Assembly (NCBI RefSeq): GCF_004123805.1
Contig: NZ_RWJX01000026.1
Coordinates: 1 to 52,008 of the forward strand
From: Cellulomonas endophytica
GTDB lineage: Bacteria > Actinomycetota > Actinomycetes > Actinomycetales > Cellulomonadaceae
Length of the DNA: 52,008 bases
Direction: 5' to 3'
Shown here piece by piece: positions 46,026 through 52,008 of this stretch; the stretch's first letter is position 1; every line of letters begins with the position of its first letter. The translations under genes were made by a program, and so were the position numbers. A model generated the notes under the pieces. It had not been told where the DNA came from and searched no databases. It saw only the letters and a list, made by a program, of their open reading frames with translations.

Positions 46026-47440
46026 CCGTCGTCGACGAGCTGCCGGTCGGTGCCCGCACCCGGGTGTACACGGAGGGCTGGCAGAGCTGGAGCCCCACCA
46101 CCTGGGCCGCGCCGGGGGACCCGCCCCACCGGCCGGCCGAGGGCTGGCAGCACCTCATGCGGTTCCGGCCCGGCGTGCAGCCGCCCGCGGACGGGCACCA
46201 GGGGGAGGGCCTGCTCGTCGTCGACCCGGGCGACGGCAGCCCCGCCCGCGCCTACGGCACGCTGGAGGTCGACCGCGAGGTGCCCACGATCCGCGCTGTG
46301 CTGGAGCGCGGGCACCTCGTCGTGACCGCCGACGGCCCCGTGACCGTCTGGACCGCCCCGCCGGACGCGTCCCGGTCCCGCACCGGGGGCGAGGTCCCGG
46401 CCGGGGCCGACGGGGGCTCGGCCGGGCAGGCGGTGCTCGCCGCGGTCGGCGCGGCGCTGGGGGCCGCCGCGGGCGCCCGGGCCTCCTCGGGGCCCGCGCC
46501 GCGCGTCTGGTGCAGCTGGTACCGGTACTTCGAGGGGGTCACGGCGGCGGACGTGCTCGAGAACCTCGCGGCCCTCGACGCCCACGATCTCGACGTCGAC
46601 GTGGTGCAGGTCGACGACGGGTGGAGCCTCGGCACGGGCGAGGGCACCCGTCCGCGTCCCGGCTTCGGCTCCCTGCCCGACGTGGTCGCCGCGATCCGGG
46701 ACACGGGCCGTCGCGCCGGGATCTGGCTGGCGCCCTTCGTCGTGGGCGCGCGCTCGACCACCGCCCGGGAGCACCCCGACTGGCTGGTGGGGCCCGCGGG
46801 GCACAACTGGGGCGACGACCTCGTCGGCCTCGACCTCACGCACCCCGACGTCCGCGACCACCTCGCCGGGGTGCTCTCCGGGCTGCGCGACCTCGGCATC
46901 GACTACGCCAAGCTCGACTTCCTCTACGCCGGCGCCGTCCCGGGCCCGCGGCACGACCCCGACGCCACGCCGGTCAGCGCCTACCGCTCCGGGCTGGCGC
47001 TCGTGCGCGAGGTGCTCGGCGAGCGCGCGGACCTGCTGGGGTGCGGCGCGCCGCTCCTGCCGAGCGTCGGGCTCGTCGACGCCATGCGGGTCTCGCCCGA
47101 CACCTTCCACGAGGGCGGCGAGGACGGGTCGCAGGGCCTGCGCGGTCGGATGTCGCTGGAGGCGCGGGCCTGGCAGCACGGCCGGTTCTGGACGACGGAC
47201 CCCGACTGCCTCGTCGCGCGGCCGTCCTTCGCGCTGCGGGAGCAGTGGGCGCAGGTCGTCCTGGCGGCCCCGGGCGTGCGCGGGTTCTCCGACCGGGTCG
47301 CGGAGCTCGACGCCCGCGGCCTGGAGCTCGTGCGTGACCTCCTCGCCGGGCGCGGCTCGGGACCGCACGCCGGCCGCGACGCCGGCTCGGACGCCGGGCG
47401 CGCTTCCGGATCGGACGCCGGGACCGAGGTCGGGGCATGA
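46022..47440 (+). CDS. GH36-type alpha-galactosidase-like glycosidase
   Basis: A 472-residue cytoplasmic glycoside hydrolase of the GH36/GH27 clan. Signatures are PRVWCSWYRYFEGVTAADVLENLAAL, VVQVDDGW (loop of strand 2), the KxD nucleophile in IDYAKLDFLYAGAV, and the acid/base Asp in AMRVSPDTFHEGGEDG. It is shorter than typical GH36 enzymes (about 700) and has a reduced N-terminal domain. There is no signal peptide, so it acts on imported sugar. Its place in the operon suggests that it trims an alpha-galactoside or related glycoside before phosphorolysis. Both ends overlap neighbours (ATGA). Confidence 0.88.
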   Translation: MTVVDELPVGARTRVYTEGWQSWSPTTWAAPGDPPHRPAEGWQHLMRFRPGVQPPADGHQGEGLLVVDPGDGSPARAYGTLEVDREVPTIRAVLERGHLVVTADGPVTVWTAPPDASRSRTGGEVPAGADGGSAGQAVLAAVGAALGAAAGARASSGPAPRVWCSWYRYFEGVTAADVLENLAALDAHDLDVDVVQVDDGWSLGTGEGTRPRPGFGSLPDVVAAIRDTGRRAGIWLAPFVVGARSTTAREHPDWLVGPAGHNWGDDLVGLDLTHPDVRDHLAGVLSGLRDLGIDYAKLDFLYAGAVPGPRHDPDATPVSAYRSGLALVREVLGERADLLGCGAPLLPSVGLVDAMRVSPDTFHEGGEDGSQGLRGRMSLEARAWQHGRFWTTDPDCLVARPSFALREQWAQVVLAAPGVRGFSDRVAELDARGLELVRDLLAGRGSGPHAGRDAGSDAGRASGSDAGTEVGA

Positions 47441-49212
47441 GCGCCGGAGGGGCTCCTCCAGCGGGCACCGACGCCGTACCGCTCGACCGGGACGCCCTGC
47501 AGGACCGCCTCTCACCGCTCGTCGCCGCCCTCTACCCGGCCCGGGCCGACGAGGTGCTCGGCGCCCTCCTCGCGCTCGCCGACCGCTGGGCGCCGCGGCT
47601 GGGGCCGACGGGGCGGGCGCGCCCCGACGAGGGCACCGCGTACCTCATCACCTACGGCGACTCCGTCCGCCGCCCGGGCGAGGCCCCGCTGCGCACCCTC
47701 CGGGAGGTGCTCCGCACGCACGTCCGGGACGCCGTCACGGACGTGCACCTGCTGCCGCTGTACCCGTGGACGTCCGACGACGGGTTCGGGGTCGTCGACC
47801 ACCGGGTCGTCGACCCGGCCCTCGGCACCTGGGAGGACGTCGCCGACCTGCGCGCGGACCACGCGCTCATGCTCGACTTCGTCGCCAACCACGTGAGCGG
47901 CTCCAGCCCCTGGTTCCGGGAGTGGCTCGCCCGCGACCCGCGGCGCGCGGGCTGGTTCCTCGAGCCGGGGGAGGGGTTCGACACCTCCCGCGTGGTCCGG
48001 CCGCGGACGACGCCCCTCGTGCACCCCTTCCCCCGTCCCGACGGGACCGTCGCCCACGCGTGGACGACGTTCGGCCCCGACCAGGTCGACGTCGACCCGC
48101 GCACCCCGGAGCTGCTGCTCGAGCTCACGGACGTGCTGCTCGGGTACCTCGCGCACGGCGCCACCACCGTGCGCCTCGACGCCGTCGGCTTCCTCTGGAA
48201 GGAGCCCGGCACCACCTGCCTGCACCTGCCGGGCACGCACGGCGTCATCCGCGTGTGGCGGGCCCTCGTCGACGCGCTCGCCCCCGGCGCGCTGCTGCTG
48301 ACCGAGACGAACGTGCCGCACGCGGACAACGTCACCTACCTCGGCGACGGCTCCGACGAGGCGCACATGGTCTACCAGTTCGCCCTGCCGCCCCTGGTGC
48401 TGCACGCCTTCGTGACCGGCCGGGCCACCGCCCTGGCGCGCTGGGCCGCCGGCATCGGGCCCGTGAGCCCCACGGCGACCTGGTTCAACTTCCTCGCGAG
48501 CCACGACGGCATCGGCCTGCGGCCGTCCGAGGGGCTCCTCACCGACGACGACCGCGCGCTCCTGGTGGAGCGCACCCTCGCCCGCGGCGGCCGGGTGTCG
48601 CTGGCCCGGCGCCCCGACGGCTCCGAGGGCGTGTACGAGCTCAACACGAACTACCTCGACGCCCTCGTCGACCCCGGCGACCCGGACCCCGACACGGCGG
48701 CCGTCGTGCGCGGGCTGGCGGCGCACGCGGTGCTCCTCTCGCTCGTCGGGGTGCCGGCGGTCTACGTCCACTCCCTGCTCGGCTCGGGCCAGGACACCGC
48801 GGCGGTCGAGGCCAGCGGGATCGCCCGCCGCATCAACCGGGAGACCCTCGACGCCGACCGGCTGGCCGACGAGCTCGTGACGTCTCCCCGGAGGCAGGGC
48901 ATGCTCGAGGGCCTGCGGCGGCTCCTCGAGGTGCGCCGGACCCTGCCCGGCCTGTCCCCGTTCGCGGCGCAGGCCGTCGAGGAGCCCGACCCCCGCGTGC
49001 TGGTCGTCCGCCGGGCGGCCGGGACCGACGACGAGGTGGTGACGGTGGTGAACGTGTCGGACGAGGGGGTGCACCTGCCGGGGCTGACGGGCACCGACGT
49101 CCTCACGGGCACCGCCCATCCCGACGGCCTGGACCTGCCGCCGCACGGGTACGCGTGGCTCGTGCCGGCAACCCGGCCGTGGGGCGGGTCCGGCGCGTCC
49201 CCGTCGCCGTGA
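47437..49212 (+). CDS. GH13_18 glycoside phosphorylase, likely glucosylglycerate phosphorylase
   Basis: A 591-residue GH13 subfamily 18 enzyme (sucrose phosphorylase group). The nucleophile Asp is in VRLDAVGFLWK, the acid/base Glu in LLTETNVPHADN, and the stabilising Asp in FLASHDGIG; LLPLYPWTSDDGFGVVDH is the early family block. TETNVPH rather than the EVH of sucrose phosphorylases is what I recall for the glucosylglycerate enzymes (E. coli YcjM). A glycerate kinase gene overlaps its stop. The likely reaction is glucosylglycerate plus phosphate to glucose-1-phosphate and D-glycerate in the cytoplasm. Sucrose or glucosylglycerol phosphorylase activity cannot be excluded. Confidence 0.85.
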   Translation: MSAGGAPPAGTDAVPLDRDALQDRLSPLVAALYPARADEVLGALLALADRWAPRLGPTGRARPDEGTAYLITYGDSVRRPGEAPLRTLREVLRTHVRDAVTDVHLLPLYPWTSDDGFGVVDHRVVDPALGTWEDVADLRADHALMLDFVANHVSGSSPWFREWLARDPRRAGWFLEPGEGFDTSRVVRPRTTPLVHPFPRPDGTVAHAWTTFGPDQVDVDPRTPELLLELTDVLLGYLAHGATTVRLDAVGFLWKEPGTTCLHLPGTHGVIRVWRALVDALAPGALLLTETNVPHADNVTYLGDGSDEAHMVYQFALPPLVLHAFVTGRATALARWAAGIGPVSPTATWFNFLASHDGIGLRPSEGLLTDDDRALLVERTLARGGRVSLARRPDGSEGVYELNTNYLDALVDPGDPDPDTAAVVRGLAAHAVLLSLVGVPAVYVHSLLGSGQDTAAVEASGIARRINRETLDADRLADELVTSPRRQGMLEGLRRLLEVRRTLPGLSPFAAQAVEEPDPRVLVVRRAAGTDDEVVTVVNVSDEGVHLPGLTGTDVLTGTAHPDGLDLPPHGYAWLVPATRPWGGSGASPSP

Positions 49213-50375
49213 GCGGGGCAGCCCTGCGGGTCGTCGTCGCCGTCGACGCCTTCAAGGGGAGCGTCGGCAGCCGGGAGGCCGGCGCCGCGGTGCGGGCGGG
49301 CGTGCTGGCCGCGGACCCCGCCGCCGACGTGCGCGTCGTCGCCGTGGCGGACGGCGGGGAGGGCACTCTCGACGCGGTCGCCGCCGCCCGGGGCGGCCGT
49401 CTCGTCCCCGTCGACACGGTGGACGCCCTCGGACGCCCGCGCCGCGCACCCCTCCTCCTCCTCCCCGACGGCACGGCGGTCGTCGAGGCCGCCACGACGA
49501 TCGGGCTGCCCCTCGTCGCGCCGGTCGACGCGACCGTGCCGCCCCGCGCCTCGTCGTGGGGGCTCGGGGTGCAGGTGGCGCACGCCGTGTCGCTCGGTGC
49601 CCGCCGGGTGCTCGTGGGCCTCGGCGGCACCGCGACGACCGACGGCGGCGCCGGGATGCTCGCTGCTCTCGGCGCCCGTCTGGCCCGCGACCCGTCGCCG
49701 GGGCGCAACCCGCTCTGGCCGGCCCCGCCCGCCCCCGAGCTCCTGCTCGACGCCGCCCTGCCCGACCTCGGCGGGGTCGAGCTCGTCGCCCTGACCGACG
49801 TCACGAACCCCTTGCTCGGGCGGGACGGCGCCGCCGCCGTGTTCGGGCCGCAGAAGGGCGCCTCGCCCGAGCAGGTCGCCGTCCTCGACGCCGCCCTCGC
49901 GGCCTGGGCGGGCGAGCTCGAGGCCGTCGCGGGCCGTGCCCTGGACGTGCGCGGCGCCGGTGCCGCCGGCGGCCTGGGCGCCGCGGTCCTCGCGCTCGGC
50001 GGTCGTCTCGAGCCCGGTTTCGACGCGCTCGCGGCCCTGGGCGGGCTCGACGAGGCCCTGGTGGGCGCCGACCTCGTGGTGACGGGGGAGGGGAGCATCG
50101 ACGCGCAGACGGCACGGGGCAAGGCGCCGGCGGGCGTCGCCCGCCGCGGCCGGGCCGCCGGCGCCCTGGTGGTCGGGCTGGCCGGGCGCGTGGTCCACCC
50201 GCTCGGCCCGACGGGCGACCTGTTCGACGCCGTCCTGCCCGTGCACCCCCGGCCGCTCCCGCTCGCGGACGCGCTCGACCCGACCACGACGCTCGCCGGT
50301 CTGCGAGCCACCGCCGAGCAGCTCGTCCGCCTCCTGGCCGCCGCCGCCCGCCGCCCGTCCCGCCCGCACCCCTGA
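49209..50375 (+). CDS. Glycerate kinase (GarK/GlxK family)
   Basis: A 388-residue glycerate kinase of the class I family. Motifs: DAFKGSVGSREAGAAVRAG, VADGGEGTLDAV, LGGTATTDGGAGMLAALGARL, LTDVTNPLLGRDGAAAVFGPQKGA and TGEGSIDAQTARGKAPAGV. GarK and GlxK make 2-phosphoglycerate from D-glycerate. It overlaps the phosphorylase stop by GTGA and closes the operon, so it is the natural next step for glycerate released by that enzyme. Length is usual. No clear terminator follows; the next 185 bases are C-rich without a gene. Confidence 0.94.
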   Translation: MSGAALRVVVAVDAFKGSVGSREAGAAVRAGVLAADPAADVRVVAVADGGEGTLDAVAAARGGRLVPVDTVDALGRPRRAPLLLLPDGTAVVEAATTIGLPLVAPVDATVPPRASSWGLGVQVAHAVSLGARRVLVGLGGTATTDGGAGMLAALGARLARDPSPGRNPLWPAPPAPELLLDAALPDLGGVELVALTDVTNPLLGRDGAAAVFGPQKGASPEQVAVLDAALAAWAGELEAVAGRALDVRGAGAAGGLGAAVLALGGRLEPGFDALAALGGLDEALVGADLVVTGEGSIDAQTARGKAPAGVARRGRAAGALVVGLAGRVVHPLGPTGDLFDAVLPVHPRPLPLADALDPTTTLAGLRATAEQLVRLLAAAARRPSRPHP

Positions 50376-50560
50376 GACCTCCCTCCTCTGTCCTCACCCC
50401 TGACGCGTCCCTCCTCCCGTTCGCACCCCTGATGCCCGCGCCCTTGCTCGAGCCTCGGACGCCCCCGTCCCTGACACCCATGTCCCTGACGCCGCGATGC
50501 CGCCCGTCGGCGTCCCGGCCCGGTCGGGGTGAGGAGATCGCGTCGTGCCACGATGGGCGG

Positions 50561-51511
50561 GTGGCCGTCGCCCCCGTCGTGCTCCGGCGGGTCCTCGACG
50601 ACCTCGACGCCTCCCCCGCGACCCGCGACCACGGCCCCTGGTCGGCCGACGGCTGGGCACCCGGCGTGCAGGGCGCCGTCGGCCACGTGGTCGGCGTCGC
50701 CGACGCGTCCGGCGCCGCCGCGGTCCTCAAGGTGTACCTGGCCGCCGCCTCGCCCGGGTGCGCGACGGAGGTCCGCGCGCTGGCGCTCCTCGCGGAGGTC
50801 CCCGGCCTCCTCGTGCCGCGCGTGCTCGCGCACGGCGCCGTCGCCGATCCGTCCGTGGCCGGTTGGCTGCTGATGACGCGCCTGCCCGGCGTGCGGTGGG
50901 CCGACCGGCGCCGCGACCTCGACGCCGGTGGCACGACCCGTCTCGGCGAGGAGGTCGCCCGCCTCCTGCGGCGGGTGCACCAGGTCCCCGGCGCCACCTT
51001 CGGTCCGCTGGCCGGCGGCGGCGGGGTGTGGCCCACCGCGGTGGAGCACCTCGCGGCGGAGACGGCCCTGGCCCTCGAGGGGTTCGCCGCCACCGGAGGC
51101 AGTGAGCACCTGGTGCGCGCCGTGGCGCGCCGCATGAAGGCCCTCGAGCCGGCGATCGCCACGACGGGGCCGCCCGTCCTGCGCCACGGCGACGTCACCG
51201 ACGCGAACGTCCTGGTGACCGAAGCTCGACACCCCGCCGTCGTCGGGTTCGTCGACCTCGAGCGCGCGAGCTGGTCCGACCCACTCGCCGACGTCGCGCA
51301 GCTCCGGACCCACGTGCGGTCGCACACGCCGGACGACCTGCCGACCATCAGCGCCGCCTACGGCGTCACCACCGACGCCGAGCACGAGCGGGTCACCGCC
51401 CACGAGCTCCTCCACACCGTCCGCGAGCGGACCTGGATCGCGTTCGACCGCCCCCACGGGTGGCGCGCGTCGCTCGACCGCCTCGACGCCCTCCTGGCGG
51501 CGTCGGCCTGA
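50561..51511 (+). CDS. Aminoglycoside phosphotransferase (APH)-family kinase
   Basis: A 316-residue protein kinase-like phosphotransferase. The ATP part has AVLKVYLAAASPGCATEVRALALLAEVPGLLVPRVLAHG. The catalytic loop is PVLRHGDVTDANVLV (Brenner motif HGDxxxxN), and the metal-binding Asp is in VVGFVDLERASWSDPLADVAQL. The substrate is probably a small hydroxylated molecule; real aminoglycoside resistance is not implied. CACGAT six bases before the GTG at 50561 hints at leaderless expression. It is downstream of the sugar operon but separated by 185 bases. Confidence 0.88.
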   Translation: MAVAPVVLRRVLDDLDASPATRDHGPWSADGWAPGVQGAVGHVVGVADASGAAAVLKVYLAAASPGCATEVRALALLAEVPGLLVPRVLAHGAVADPSVAGWLLMTRLPGVRWADRRRDLDAGGTTRLGEEVARLLRRVHQVPGATFGPLAGGGGVWPTAVEHLAAETALALEGFAATGGSEHLVRAVARRMKALEPAIATTGPPVLRHGDVTDANVLVTEARHPAVVGFVDLERASWSDPLADVAQLRTHVRSHTPDDLPTISAAYGVTTDAEHERVTAHELLHTVRERTWIAFDRPHGWRASLDRLDALLAASA

Positions 51512-51584
51512 CCCGACGCCCAGGGCCGAGCCGCCCGGGCCCCCCGTGCCCCCCGTGCCGCTCGTGCGGCTCGTGCGGCTCGCC

Positions 51585-51651
51585 TGGCTCGAGCGGCTCG
51601 AGCGGCTCGAGCGGCTCGAGTGAGTGGCTCGAGTGGCTCGAGTGGCTCGAG
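51585..51651. repeat. 9-bp tandem repeat NGGCTCGAG
   Basis: Four copies (51585-51620), a four-base break (tgag), then three more copies (51625-51651), each containing the XhoI site CTCGAG. Degenerate cggctcgtg units precede it. The array lies between the convergent APH-like and HNH genes and may be a source of stem structures. Confidence 0.88.
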
Positions 51652-51661
51652 CCACGCGGAC

Positions 51662-52008
51662 TCAGGCCAAGAGTGCGTACGCATGACCGGGCACCTCCGT
51701 GCCGTCGCCACCGTGCCGCGCTGCTCCAGCGGTCGAGGCGGCTGCGGCGTGACCGGGATGCGTCGGCGGAGAGGCCTCCACCGTCGCTCCCGCCGCCCGG
51801 TCGACGCCGGCGCCGAGGGCGGTCTCCGGCAGCCCGCCGACGACCCCTCCGTCGGGTCCGCGGAACTCGTAGCGAGCCTGCGACGGCGGTCCGCCGGGGC
51901 GATAGCGCCCGGTCCTCGTGCCGGCAGGGTCGGATGGGAGCCGGTGGATGGTCAGGTGGTCCTCGTGGACGAGGTGGTGGTGACGGAGGCAGAGCAGGAC
52001 GGCGTTCT
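51662..52008 (-). CDS. DUF222/HNH endonuclease, 3' end (partial)
   Basis: The last 115 codons of a gene that enters from beyond the right edge. The first residues seen are NAVLLCLRHHHLVHEDHLTIHR, the C-terminal part of an HNH domain of the DUF222/13E12-repeat type (usual form: LVLLCRRHHRLVHEGGW). About 90 low-complexity residues follow to the TGA at 51662. In actinobacteria these genes often have many paralogues; function is unknown. Only the final His-rich half of the nuclease motif is visible, so activity cannot be judged. Confidence 0.85.
   Translation of the reverse strand, partial: NAVLLCLRHHHLVHEDHLTIHRLPSDPAGTRTGRYRPGGPPSQARYEFRGPDGGVVGGLPETALGAGVDRAAGATVEASPPTHPGHAAAASTAGAARHGGDGTEVPGHAYALLA

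Noticed and set aside
50561..51511. Antibiotic resistance gene
   Set aside because: The APH fold is shared by many metabolic kinases, and nothing ties this one to aminoglycosides.
51585..51651. CRISPR or integron-type repeat
   Set aside because: Nine-base units without spacers; no integrase or cas gene seen.
1..52008. tRNA, rRNA or tmRNA genes
   Set aside because: I looked for clover-leaf ends and T-loop GTTCGANNC patterns and saw none that I could support, though a tRNAscan run would be needed to be sure.

Overview
The window is about 75% G+C DNA from a high-GC Gram-positive actinobacterium. GTG starts, four-base ATGA/GTGA stop-start overlaps and many -10 boxes 6-8 bases before a start codon all fit this. 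A compact type IV pilus locus, an IdeR-type iron box, a CebR-like operator and a DUF222/HNH fragment point to the Micrococcales or Kineosporiales, but I cannot name the species. I see no rRNA, tRNA, IS element or CRISPR array.

Layout: 1-2.2 kb, a DUF4386 membrane protein divergent from its TetR regulator, with two matching operators between them, then an SRPBCC protein. 2.5-5.9 kb, a secreted esterase fused to a beta-propeller-like domain, a small McrA-head-like protein with a zinc ribbon, and a CoA-binding protein. 6.0-10.3 kb, a siderophore ABC importer behind an IdeR box. 10.3-12.7 kb, an OmpA-domain lipoprotein and a secreted CHRD/SOD-like protein.

12.8-26.2 kb, all on the minus strand, is the most interesting part: pilB-pilC-three minor pilins, then pilA and pilT, an excisionase-type HTH protein, a 667-residue secreted coiled-coil protein, and a LuxR-type response regulator with its histidine kinase. 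pilA and the coiled-coil gene, about 9.5 kb apart, share the same control region. Each has three ACGCGT-centred sites about 20 bp apart, then a TANTGT -10 box, then a 76-77 nt structured leader whose P2 stem shows two compensatory base-pair changes. I propose a small regulon under both transcriptional and leader-RNA control. I do not recognise the RNA as a known riboswitch class.

26.5-38.6 kb is mixed: a secreted aldose 1-epimerase with a CebR-like operator, an alpha/beta hydrolase, a DHFR-family protein, a GAF/PAS/SpoIIE phosphatase coupled to an anti-sigma-type kinase, a thioredoxin-reductase-like oxidoreductase, a methyltransferase divergent from an XRE-cupin regulator, a membrane-anchored HExxH protein, a MOSC protein and two small unknowns.

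38.8-50.4 kb is a ROK regulator divergent from a mostly overlapping sugar operon: binding protein, two permeases, YcjQ-like dehydrogenase, YcjS-like oxidoreductase, GH36 enzyme, GH13_18 phosphorylase and glycerate kinase. The phosphorylase-kinase pair suggests use of glucosylglycerate: import, phosphorolysis to glucose-1-phosphate and glycerate, then phosphorylation of glycerate. The window ends with an APH-like kinase, a 9-bp repeat array and the 3' end of a DUF222/HNH nuclease gene.
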